64,000 nt of DNA from Alentia gelatinosa (GCA_950022655.1 OX465581.1:105755125-105819124), one strand, 5' to 3'. Positions 26,651 to 38,830 are shown, counted from the stretch's first letter. Program-made: numbers and translations. The notes: generated by a model from the sequence alone, not told the origin.

Positions 26651-29600
26651 AGAAGACTTTCCCTCGATGAAGGTTTTCTTCATTCGCTACTTCCGCTATT
26701 TCCGAAGCGCATGAACCTGACTTCGCGGACTTGGTTTTTATCAAGTGTGCCTTTGCCTTTTCCACAAAACAGCATGTGGACATATTTTTTTTAAGTCATA
26801 TTTTCAAAGTCCTACCATCATACCCCGAATAACATACATCACATTCAAAACAGATATTTCATGTTTGGCACGCACGTACTACTTCAGCTTACGTGTGTCT
26901 CTTGCTACCTTTCTTTTTGGCTCTCTCCTTGATGAATGTCTACGATGCATAAAACAGACATACTTTGATATCATAACTTAACAAACTAACGCGCTAATAC
27001 TGATATTCCAAAGATCTCAATTTTTTCCTTTCTGTATTATATATACTGTATTTTAGACTTTGTACTAATACATACTGCAGGGCCCTGAGATTGTTTGCCT
27101 AGAACAGTATTGGTCCCTTAAAGAAGGACTCTAGCAGACCTTCTATATGGGATGTAATATTGTTGAATTTTACCTCACCAGTAGGGTAGGAAGAAAGTAC
27201 CTGTAGATTAGCTAGGTCAATGAGGCAGACTTGTGTCCCCGGACTGGAGATCGCGAGGTTTATTGACTATTACATTTGGAGGAGTCGTGTGTTGTGTTAA
27301 TCTATCGGGGGTATGATCAGTTTGTTGGTGTGTACAGTATATATATATATATACCCAGTGATGATGATCATGATGATGACACATATATACTTATATAACA
27401 CTTCGTTATCAATTACGTGATCCACAGCTCAGTAAGGATTGCACCGTTCCCGGTACATACCTTTAGTAGAATACTTGCTCAATATCATAGAATCATTTGA
27501 CTTGACCGAAGTAGACTTGACTTGATTTGGCTGGTGTAACAGAGCGCCGGCGGTATATTAAACTTATGATACCTTATTCGGGCCCATGGATTCGGACAAT
27601 GTTGGCCTTGACAAAATGATTGGTTTCAATCAAGGACGGATTGATAAGCCTTAATCCCTGAACTTATATCACCAGTTACAGAGAGTTAGACGTGAGCATT
27701 TACCTGATATTACACCATTTACAGAGAGCTAGTTTTTATCGTAGTACTCTTGTGAATATGATACTCCTTACTCTAAACTGCGTACGACTCAACCTGTGTT
27801 CATCTTGGACGTGGGTCCGCATTAGGGAAAGATCAAACAGCAACTTGCAGCTCCTAACTCCTGAAATGGTGTGGAGCAGGTTCCTATAGTGTCTAGCAAT
27901 GTGTATGAGTATTGTACACTTAGGATGTAACTAGCCTGGTTTTGACTGTGTATCTATCATGTAATTTGAGCTATGTTCTGTGTAATTCTACCGATGTCCA
28001 AGTGGCAGTCACTTATTGGTTTAGCTGAGCTCACTTGTCCTTTTTAATTTCTTGATATTACCTCCACACAAATGCTTGTATGCACGGTCTGTATTCACAT
28101 GCCCTTTCCATTTTTATTTCCGCTGGCATATAGTAATGGCAAATAGTAGTGTACATTTATGGTTCCCAATTGTATTTAATGCTGTATCATGTCTGCATAA
28201 ATACCCATCTTTTGTTGTATCAGAGTAACCTAATTCAATGTTGTTCAATACGACTGTGTAAAAAATACAGATGAATGCATAACATTGCTTCCACCAAGCA
28301 TTTTTGCTATTTTATTGTATATTTAAATCAGCTGGTTGCTTGAACCTTTTATTTCTGAGCCTTTAGACATGGTTCCATGCCCGCATTAAGGAATGTTTCA
28401 TGAGATCTGTTGAATATAACAATTTGCTTTCTCATTGCTGAAGAAATCCATAACAATTATTTGATTCTCTCTGATGGTGCTCGTTCCTCTTAAACAGTGA
28501 TTATTGATCTATTTGCTGTCGGGCAGTAACCAGTATTATTTAGAAGTCAAACAGTGAGAAAGTCAATGTTACTAGTTGGCAAAGCGTCAACAATACTGTA
28601 CATACGTTGGAATCGTTACATTTCTCTTTGTACATAGGATGATTGAGGATGACGGACAGTTAGCTCTATCTATTCCCAAATACACGTATTTCCCTCAAGC
28701 CAGTAGTGGTACCATTGTGGATATACCTTCATTATAACGCCTGTATTATGTTCATCTCGATGTCATTAGATATGCATGTACTTTATCACTTTATCCAACC
28801 ATTTGAGGTAGCACGTAGTAAGTTGGCTTACTTTTTCATGGTATGGCTGCCATAGGCCTTCTGTAAAATATTCACTATGCAACTAACTGTATAAGTGATA
28901 TTAACAACGGAGTTCTCTTGAGACCTCCTAAAGGCGATCACTCTGCAATGCTTGTTTTCATGTTTGTTGTTACTTATGATATGACACGAAAAGCAAAAAT
29001 TCTATTGAATATTGTTTATTTCCCTCTTTGGTTGCCTTGCCTTAGAATGCCTTTGTTCACTCTGTCAACAGGGAAATGTCATCTCATAGGTTTCTCAATT
29101 GAGAACGAAAAAGAAGATTATAGGGATAGAGTAGTCTCAACAGTCGATGAGGCTAGCTCAAGTGTAGTAGACTGACCCGAGATATTCACGTGATAGGTGC
29201 TGAACCTTCTAATGCATATGACGGACACCTGGTGAATTATGGCACGTTGCGAACATCGATCCACAGAAAGCCAGGCTACTGATTGTTCGACTGTGGAGAA
29301 AGCGCCAGATTCAGTAATTCTAGAGTCATATATATATGAATATAGATATATATATATATGGGTATATATATGAAAATACAAATACATTAAGGCGTCTGTT
29401 TATCTATACGGTTCATCTACTGAGTTCAGTCTTTCACCAGTTTTGACATACACCAGTGTATATATTATTATCATCACGATGCACTTGTTATTTAAACATG
29501 ATATTACCCTTAGAGGAGAGGGTCCCTTGATATCACCCAGATATAACCCCTTTTAGCTGCATTTTGGAGGACCTTTTACACACAATGCCGGTGTTTGAGA

Positions 29601-32419
29601 TCTTTCTTGATATATTGTTTATCCTTGTTAAATTTGTTATTAAAATAAACAGTGGATCGAAATAGCAGGTTTTCGTTTTACGTCTTCAGTTATTGGGTTT
29701 TATACGAGACTTTGCTTGCTGATTTTTGTCAGGTTATCAGAAATTCTTCATTTTTAAAGACACACATCCTGAGGGCGGTATCAAGGACAAACACATTCAC
29801 ACTGTTTATACTCTATATTACAGTACATCCATACAAACACGCAGCACTCCAAAGGGAACATGTATGCCAACACATCTGCCTAGTGTGGCTTTAATGCTTT
29901 AGTGTTATCCTGGGTTAGCTTAATTAGAGACGGGGCGTGGATATTTGTAGATATTAAGCGGGAGATTAATCAACTCCTGATGGTATCCCTTATTATGGCC
30001 TGGTTTTCCCTTGTGTTACCTGTGTGTATGTATACATTGAGTGAGCCTGCCGAAGCCAAGTCGATGCCAACGCCAACCCATGTGATTCCGGACTAAAAAA
30101 GGAAAGGACTCAATTTCTTCAAAATACCTATTTCTCTATCTCTTTCATTACGATCTTTCTTCCATTCTTCTCTATATATCTTTATGTATATCGAAGTTAT
30201 TTTGATTCGGTGAAATAGCGGCTTTTAGAGTTACTAATGTATTGCATGAAGACCATATTCAGCCCTCCTTATATTATTGGCACAATGCACGTTTTCCCAC
30301 TCTATATACATATATTTCACATGAACAGTGGCATGTCAAAATTACCTTTCTATCTTTGGACAAGTGTTATGCATGTACAGCCCTGCAGAAATGTTACTGT
30401 AAGAGAGTAGCAGAGACATCGAGGGAGATCAACTTGTGCTGGTATCTACGATGAGCGAGCAGAGTACGAATTCGTTGGAATGTCCTAACATCACCACTAC
30501 TACCACAAAACACCACACAAAGTTCTGCGTAAATATTCTATTTGTGTGTCATGCCAGAATGTTCTTTCCATTCATCTCCATTTTGTACTATATTTTTGAT
30601 TCTCCATCCATTTCTTCCTCTTACTGTTCGGATACATTACACCTATTGGATTTATATATATTTACTCTTTAGATATATATACAATATTCCTGAAATCGCC
30701 TTCATCCCATGAAGCAACGGTATGCTTTCATTCGACCGACAGCATGTTTATAGTCTTCAGAGGGCTTCCAAGTAGCACCTATTTCTGGGCAGCTTGACCC
30801 AATTATATCTTTCACAATGAGGACACGGCGGCATTCTAGACCCGCCTGCAAATTTCATTCCAGGTAGCATATTATTAATGAGAACCTCATTCCGAGAATT
30901 AACTTCAGTAGAAAATTTAAAGATGGTTAATCCTTCATGATAGATAACTCGTAAACCATGTTGTTGGGAGTAATTTCCCCAATATTGTATCTATAAAAGA
31001 AAAAAGGCTGGCACACAATCAATTAACGCACACTGCTACGTGGTACGGGTGCAATGATAAGTAATTTGAAAAGTAGGCCCGGAGGTAATTCAAGATTGAC
31101 TCAAGTAATGGGCGATAATACCTGGCATAAACCGAGTAATTGGTATAAAGCACAACTGTAGAATATACACACCAATAGTAAGCTAGCTCTCAGGGGACAT
31201 GAGAGCTCTGTTTATATTAATTCTTGGATGTTCAACAATTGCCTGGGAGGCAACTATGGCCTGATGGACCTAGTTTCTACAGGGACACGCTAAGCAACTT
31301 CACATCTATAGTCCGAGACGAGCCATGGAAAATGCAGTACTAGGTTAAAGGTACATCGAAACAATTGGTTATCTCCACTGCTTCTAACGGTTTAAGCCGG
31401 GTCCTAACACTACTTTACTACTATCTCGTCTTACCCTCGTATATTTCACCTTTTATACTAGATCGGTTTCTCCTGTTTACAGTCTTTAACACCGTTAACC
31501 ACAATGCATATTTTCAAAGTCTTTTCGTAAAGGTGATTTGTGGAAAGCATTCCGTGCGCCCCACCCACCGACTATATGCCATACGGGCCGTGCCAGGACT
31601 GGTCAGTCCCGTGAGCTTGCCGTGTTCTCATTCCAGTATCAATATAAGACTTCCAATTCCTCACCACATGAATGGTTTCCCAGTCGTTGCACACATCCAT
31701 GATAATAACACTGCTACCCTTTCAGATAATGACCATGTATGTATATATACGGCTGTGCACCTCTCCAATTCTATCTTTATTCAAAACCCAAACCACTCCG
31801 GTCAGGGTTTATAGTATACTACTTGTGCATGCATTTGAGCTAGTTTCCATTGATGTATATCAATCTGCATTATACCTGACCTACTACACCTACATGTCGA
31901 TTTTAATAATATGTCCTGTAATGACACCGTTATCGATTAACAATGCTAACTTGACATTTCTATTACCCTTAATTATGTACACGGTGACTTAAGACTCTAG
32001 GTTGCATGCTAGGCAGACTAGTGATAGAAACTATATACCTTAAATCATTTCATAAGACTCCATATTCTAAGTAAGAACTTTCTCCAAAACTAATTGAATA
32101 TACAGAACATACAAACACATTTAGTCCCTGTGTAGTATACAATTAAAGTCTGCATTAGTGCAGCACAGTGTCCTAACGTCACCCTTTGTAAAAACACTGC
32201 ATCTTGAATCCAGATACATATCTCTTACCTTTGACTGAGTTCATAGTGTCTCTAATGTTTTCCCACTTTTTATCTTATTGATATTGTTGTCCTTCATATA
32301 GCATTGCAGTTCCTTAATTGAAATTAGAGTGACAAGGTTCTTAACTTTCTCCTGCCTTGTTCACAATCCTTCCATCCACCGTGAACTAGTGCTAACACTT
32401 GATCTATTTTTCCTTTCAG
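26651..32419. other. Non-coding DNA between Kv1 exon copies 2 and 3
   Basis: AT-rich with TA microsatellites near 27339-27353 and 29330-29373. It includes a 31-nt segment (27085-27115) that recurs downstream of copy 3. An AATAAA lies at 29644. No separate gene is recognised. It ends in a strong acceptor (TTTTTCCTTTCAG) before copy 3. Confidence 0.5.
27085..27115 (+). other. Conserved 31-nt element downstream of copy 2
   Basis: It contains TGTTTGCCTAGAA and matches 33906-33935 downstream of copy 3 at nearly all positions, while most flanking DNA no longer aligns. It lies 435 nt after the copy 2 stop. It could be a 3' UTR or splicing-regulatory element retained after exon duplication. That role is inferred. 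Confidence 0.5.
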
Positions 32420-33662
32420 CAAATATGAAAACGTTACGTCGCACCCTGCAATCGAACTGGACGCTGCCGAAGCAATCGATCAGCCTCACGACTGTACGAA
32501 AGCAGGTTGTCAGCGTGTTATTATCAACGTCTCCGGGCAACGTTATGAAACGCAGCTTCGCACGCTCAACCGTTTCCCGCAAACTCTGCTTGGAGATCCG
32601 AGCAAACGAAAGGCATTTTGGGATAGCCGACGCAATGAATTCTTCATTGATAGGCATCGACCCTCCTTCCAGGCCATTCTCTATTACTACCAGAGTGGGG
32701 GTAGGCTACGACGGCCAATTGAGGTTCCTGAGGACATTTTCCTTGAGGAACTCGAATTCTATGAGATTAGTGAAGAAACAATTAAGGAGTACAAAGAGAA
32801 CGAGGGCTTCCTAATGGACGAGGTCATGCCCATGCCGGAAAACAAATTTTTCAAAAAGATTTGGATGTTTGTTGAGGAGCCCGATAGTTCTAGGTTTGCC
32901 CGTGTGTTCGCCATTATATCAGTCACATGCATTCTGATCTCCATTATAAATTTCTGCATGGAAACCCTGCCTCATTTTCAACGAAAACTCTGTGTGAACG
33001 TTACCAGTGATGGCGGCCGCACCTATCATCTGGCTCCAAACTACTCGGATATATTCTTTGTGATTGAGACAGCCTGTGTGGCGTGGTTTACAATAGAGTT
33101 CTTGTTACGAGGCCTGAGCTGCCCCAATAAACTTGCCTTCGCGAAAAATATCATGAACATTTTTGATGTCATGGCTATTCTTCCGTACTTCATAAGTCTC
33201 ATTACTGTAGCTATAGAAGCACACTGTGTCAATTCCAAAAAGAGCGGCTCTTTCATCTTTATCAGAGTATTGCGAGTCTTCCGAGTTTTTAAACTAAGCA
33301 AACACTCACAGGGACTTCGAATATTAGGACTTACAATCAAATCAAGCTTACGAGAGCTTGGTATGTTTTTCTTTTTCCTCATTGTGGCAATGGTTATATT
33401 CTCATCAGCAGCATATTACGCTGAAGCAGGTGAGCCAGACTCCCAACTAACCAGCATCCCAGGCGCCTTCTGGTGGGCCATTGTGACGATGACAACAGTG
33501 GGGTACGGTGACGTCACGCCCGTCGGTGTATGGGGAAAAATGGTTGGTGCTCTTTGTGTGATTGCTGGGGTTCTAACGATCGCTTTACCTGTTCCTGTCG
33601 TCGTAGCGAACTTCAACAATTTCTACAGGCATGAGAGCGGAAGGGGATATATCAGTGGATGA
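32420..33662 (+). CDS. Kv1-like: Shaker/Kv1-type K+ channel core exon, copy 3 (no usable start of its own)
   Basis: A third 1243-nt exon after the best acceptor of the three (TTTTTCCTTTCAG|C). The frame is open from the acceptor: KYENVTSHPA, then IELDAAEAIDQPHDC, T1, S1-S6 and TGA. The Met codon used by copies 1 and 2 near residue 11 is ATC (Ile) here, and the first ATG is at 32814, residue 132, past the T1 domain. Translation therefore requires splicing to an upstream exon such as 18311-18537. S4 is IRVLRVFRVFKLSKH, the filter TMTTVGYGD, the S1-S2 glycosylation site NVT. The tail is RHESGRGYISG then TGA. Here no GT overlaps the stop (GG|ATGAAA). The frame is intact, with no sign of pseudogene decay. 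Confidence 0.92.
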
Positions 33663-33905
33663 AAGGTGGCAGCGTTCAATGTAGCGAATGTCATTGTTTA
33701 TCTACCAATATATCTACATCTTCTGGATGACCTGCTCGAAGGGAGCCCCAGTAATGCAAAGCAATGCATCCGACAGTTGAAAAGCACAGGCGCAGTCACA
33801 GTATACTATCTGGGTGTCAGCAAAATTCCTCCACAACTTCCCCTCAGTTCCGTCATGAATTACTTCACCTAGTTTGTATTCTTTTCCAGTTAGGGCTATT
33901 TTTTC

Positions 33906-33935
33906 CTGAGAGTGTTTGCCTAGAATGGTATTGAT
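33906..33935 (+). other. Conserved element downstream of copy 3
   Basis: Counterpart of 27085-27115, containing TGTTTGCCTAGAA and starting 244 nt after the copy 3 stop. I did not find the same element after copy 1. Confidence 0.5.
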
Positions 33936-34195
33936 CAGTGTGAGGAACCACAGTGTTCTTCACGGTGATGAAATACTATTGGTCATCTTTGGTTCATATT
34001 CTGTGTTTAGCATTATTCTAGCATAAACAGGTATTATTTTGTCTAGTTAAAGGCTAGGTTGTTTAGGTAATCCACTGCCGTGTGCTTAGCTTAGTTCGTG
34101 TTAGTGTGTGTCCTTAGAAAATGCCTTGTTGCATGGACTGCACCAATGCTACTGAACTAGTACCACATTTTGATGAAGTCAGTAAACCTGCAGAT

Positions 34196-34201
34196 AATAA
34201 A
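34196..34201 (+). terminator. Candidate polyadenylation signal AATAAA for copy 3
   Basis: AATAAA lies about 530 nt downstream of the copy 3 stop, and a second one is at 34733-34738. The hexamer is common by chance in AT-rich DNA, so this is only a candidate. Confidence 0.3.
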
Positions 34202-35072
34202 ACTACTGCATAGTTTATGATGAAGGGAAAGGTCGCTCTAGCAAGAGTGTGAATATTTGCTCAATTGCTATATGCGGTAATCATGGGCTGAAAAGCAACT
34301 TTCATTATGAAAATGATGAACGCAAGGCAAGGATGGATGCTCACTACCATTATCTCATAATGCAAAAAGAAACACGTAAAAGAGGACCTTTCTACAGCAG
34401 TCAAACTCTCTGCCTATTATTTACCGAACAAAGGGTTCCATGCGAGTAGGTATATTTAGCCAACAGACATATATGCCTGAAACACACGTACTGGGAATGG
34501 AAATAGAACAGGCACTTCGCGTCAAGTTTAACATCCCTGCTTGTTTCCACTGAGGATCTTGGGGCATGGTGCTTGGACGCCTGAGATAGCGCTCATTCAC
34601 TCCCACTAGGGCAAGGAGGACTTCTAGGCTCTCAGTCATGTGCACCACGTGACCATTACAACATCACGTGATTTTCCCACCTGGCGATGGGCGTTAAAAG
34701 GACACGAGGAGATGCCATGCTGAGTCATTGTCAATAAAGCATGGTGATTACAATACAAACTAAGAAGAACCAGACCTGTGTTTTTGCTGGTACTACTTAT
34801 ACTAGACAATTAAACCACGAACTTGAACTTCCCACTGGAAGGGGTGAATGCGACATTGAAATAAAATCATTGAAACCACTATTCTTCAAGAGGTATTTCC
34901 AAAATACAACAAACCACACGAGAATGTCAGCTTGTCATGGGCAGCGACACCAGAAAACACACACTAATTGAATTTGGTTAATCTAAAAGCTGGGTTTGTA
35001 AATTGGTTATCGTCATACCGTGATTTTTCTATGCAGAATACAAAACAGTAAGTTATGATTTTTCTCCACAAG

Positions 35073-35090
35073 TGTATATATATATATATG
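35073..35090. repeat. TA microsatellite
   Basis: A short TA dinucleotide run in AT-rich DNA. Confidence 0.7.
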
Positions 35091-37207
35091 TATTTATTGT
35101 TACAATCTCACTGCTATTACCAATCTCTTGAGTATACGATGTGGATGTTTTTCGGACTTGTCATCTCTCTTTATTCCTCAGATTTTCACATTATTAAACG
35201 CCTTCCCCCAAAGACCTTAACCATACTTAACCGGGATAACATATGGCTCCCTGAGCTCCATCTGGTATGGCAGTAATATATGCAATACCAATCAATAGTT
35301 TGAACAACTTGTCTTCCCATTTCAAAGTTTAATTGTGTTAAATCTGGTAAGTTGTGATGCCCTCTAAGTGGTAAAACATTCATTCCCTCGTCCGAAGTGC
35401 AACGTTTGTTTGGCTTCAAAACGGGAGATCCGATAAACAAACACATTTTTTCTACTTCAAGTGACATACTATGTATACATTCATAGTGTTGGTTATTGTG
35501 TACAAGGTGCCACATCGACTGATGCTAAAGTGGTTGAACATGTGTTTTCTCTGCTCGAGGACTATACTGATTATATTAACCCAAGACCTTCACGAATTCT
35601 CGCCTGCAGTATATGGTCTGATGGCCTGTGTTACTCTTATATAGTCCTATGAGTAAAGACAACGATGAAAGGTCTGACAGGTGCCAGCTCATCAGCCTTT
35701 ATCTCATAGGGAAGGTACACAGTTGTTCGAACGGCCTGTTATAAGATAGCGAATGGAATCACACTTGAGGTTCTTGGCTGTCATTTAAAATATTATGCTG
35801 TAAAATGTTGTGTACATTGACATTAAATCCCGATCGTAGGTATTACGTTAGGTGATCCTACGAGGGTTTCACATACATCTTATCGTAATACATTATCTCG
35901 GCATGGCTACCATGTAGGTATACCGTCGCATTACGATTGGCTAATTTGCACCTTTGGCAAATATGCTACGTCGTTTCTGCACCTTTGGAAAGTGTGCTAC
36001 AGGCGAATCTGTTTTATCATTCAAACGTATCCTTTTGTGGGATGCAACGCATTTTTTTATGGGATGGTGAGAAATATTTCTAAATCTCCGTCAAACAGAC
36101 GACAGTCTTGGTTTCATATCAATAATTCTCGAGATGCATTTAAATAGTATCTTCCGGCAAGACATTTTCGAAATATGTGGTCAAATCTGGTGGAAATTTA
36201 TTAATCATGGAGGAAAGAAAGAAATTATGTAAAAAATGGTAGCAGGCCAACCTGCCCACCTAGAGTCACTGCGTATATACTGCAGTTCTTAGCTGCACTT
36301 TCGGCACTTAGGAAAGTTGTGCCTAGAATTGTAATTATGGTGATATCTAGATTTAGGTGTACAAAAAACACCGTTTGAAGAAAGTCCTTAAGCAGTGATG
36401 TCCACTTCCTGAAACACTGTCATGGAACTTGTAAAAGAAATTCAGTTGAGAAAACAAAGAACCAAAGGAAATTCTAATATGGTGCTTGTGTTGGAACGCT
36501 GGGAATTGGGACGTTTCTGGTTGGCATAGAATGTCAAGATGAATGTGTCTGTGGTAGTGATATGTATATAGTCTAACAAATATCAGTTGACAAACATTGT
36601 ACGATACGGAACTTTTAACGGTCAACCTCTTAAAAAGCAACTCCACATTCAACTCTTATGGATTGTCAGATTAATGTACATAGTGTATAAGAAACATCTA
36701 GATGATGCGTCTTTGGAGCTGTAACGTGTAAATATTAATTCCTGACCCAATTATTATGATCATTTGCTCACTCATTGAACACTACCTATATATGAAACGT
36801 ATACATATGCTCAGTGGAGTTCATATATATAGGAACCATCACAGGTCATTATGCGTTGCACCACTTGCAATTGGTAACGTACGTTCCGAAATGGGGGCTG
36901 AGTAATATTTCCACTATGCAAGCCATTGTATATACCCATACAGTGAATGAACACAGAACACAGGTCATAATTATCCACACGAAACTGATAACCTGTAAAT
37001 AAGGTCTAGTTCAGACTGTTTGTTTTATTGTAAATTAATATATGTTAATGTACATTTCCTGGTATATGTATATCAGAGAAGCCACGTTGAGACACTTTCA
37101 TTGAATAAGAAGATGAAGCTAAGGTCGGACAAAACTGAAAGGCATTATTCTGATTAGTTACGTCGCTTGAGATCGTGTAAAAGAAAAGATACGTCACAAG
37201 TATGATT

Positions 37208-37241
37208 AAACCATTGAGAGATATAAACCATTGAGAGATAT
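37208..37241. repeat. 17-bp perfect tandem duplication
   Basis: AAACCATTGAGAGATAT occurs twice in direct succession. Confidence 0.85.
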
Positions 37242-38159
37242 GTACACAAACACAAATATCACAGAGAGGACTTATTAACCACAATTACCGTGTATTAGAT
37301 TGTTATCGTTATTATGATTATTATCATCATTACTTCAACAATGAGTGAATGAGGTATGTAAACTAGCCTCTGGATTATACGTCACGACTACCATCGTTAT
37401 GGTCCATTACTTAGGTTATTTATCCAATGGCTCTATCCTAATGCAATACTATAGATCTAGCGAGGCAACTCCACGCTCGTGCCCCATACTAGGAGATTGT
37501 TGGGTTGAATGGTTATTAGAGTTGCTGGTTTTGAATTACGCAGCAGCGGAGTAGATTATACTCATGATAATATAGAACTGTGTTCATCCTTAAAGTGTGG
37601 GATCAACTAGAAGCTCAATATTACATTTTCCACTCATATATTCTCCATGTCTTTTACGCGTTCCTGACGATTCCATTCCTCATGTCAGCAGAATCTGTGG
37701 TAGACCAACGGGGGTAAGGTATGCGGTTTGTTGTTTTTTTTCGAAGAAAAGTAAAAGAACGGGAAAGATAAGAGTTGTTTGGACCAGGCGTGACGGGGAT
37801 GCTCAAGCTTGGTTATACATGTAGCATACACTGCCTGTACTATGATACTAAAATCATTATTCAAGTAGACCTAGAATAGAGCACTTGAAGTTCACACCTG
37901 AGAGAATTATGAAGGATCTGCAGACGACATTTCTGCTAAACGAACGATGCCCACACTTGACGTAGACTTGACGTATGATGTGGCTACATGCAAGGGAAGG
38001 TTGACGAGTGATGTTTTCCTTGGTGTTTCTGGTGAGACACGAGGTAGTAGGTTGGTTGCCCTGATTCTGAGATGAGGAACGACTCGAGGTGAACGAGAAT
38101 ATTGATATTACTAGACTTTGTATTAAGAAGACTCACGACATCACGTCGGTATGCATCTC

Positions 38160-38222
38160 TGACGTTGCCCTGACGTCATGGTGACGTAATGTCTCCTTCT
38201 TCCTTTACTCGCGTCAACCAAT
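38160..38222. promoter_or_regulatory. Cluster of three CRE-like sites plus CCAAT
   Basis: TGACGTTG (38160), the full palindromic CRE TGACGTCA (38171) and TGACGTAA (38182) start 11 bp apart, about one helical turn. A CCAAT motif follows at 38218-38222. CREB/ATF-family factors bind such sites. Whether this drives a gene here is inferred; no recognisable coding exon follows nearby. Confidence 0.35.
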
Positions 38223-38830
38223 GGGCGCCCAAGTCGTTTTTTCATACTTTCTTTATTGTTGTTGATATACCGTTAATAAAGAAAAAAATCATGAACGTAC
38301 TTTCCTTAGTCTTGTTTTGAATGTTCTCATGCTTCCTCCTGTCTGACGTCCATGTGTAGATATATAAGCACATGATTAGATGTGACTTAGTTATATATGT
38401 ATTATCAAAGGAGGGCTAACCACATAGGCTTCAAGTGAATTTATAATCACATATCATGAAAGCTTAGTGGAAAGTACATTCTAATTCAACAGACGACTAC
38501 AACTCAAAAACAAGCAGAAACCATAGCCCGGCTTCGCTACGATTATCCAAATAAAAGTTCGACTGGGGCCCACAGCCCCTTTCCAGCATACCCCTTCCCA
38601 TCTCGGTAATTCCAACTCAGGCCATGCAGGGCCCTATCCTTAGCTGATAAATAGAAAAGCCATCAAGGGCATTAAATATTGACCGTGCTTGATGGATGGC
38701 TGGGAGAGGAATTAAAAGGGGAGCTTGAAAGTGGAAGGAACGGCTTAAGTCCGACTAGCTGTGCTCAGTCTATAGGCACAAGCGCTCCTGTTGACACCAC
38801 CATGTCAAACTAATTAGGAGCGCAACACAG

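Larger units (their letters stand above)
33663..38150. other. Non-coding DNA downstream of the Kv1 exons
   Basis: If copy 3 is a terminal exon, its 3' UTR begins here. AATAAA hexamers occur at 34196 and 34733. The 31-nt element shared with copy 2 is at 33906-33935. Two CACGTG E-boxes lie at 34646 and 34665, and a 17-bp tandem pair at 37208-37241. I see no downstream exon encoding a Kv1 C-terminal tail or a PDZ-binding end. Confidence 0.5.

Noticed and set aside
32329..32814. Apparent frameshift in Kv1 copy 3, because a different-frame open frame covers 32329-32814 and the channel frame appears to start only at 32814
   Set aside because: Reading from the acceptor at 32420, the channel frame is open without interruption through 33662. 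It only lacks an ATG before 32814. The other frame is a shadow.
21170..33640. Conserved CAG|GCATG at the end of S6 as a GC-type splice donor, which is also phase 2 in all three copies
   Set aside because: The following residues RHES align with the HRET of other Kv1 channels, so the sequence is better explained as coding. GC donors are rare and the GCATG context is poor.
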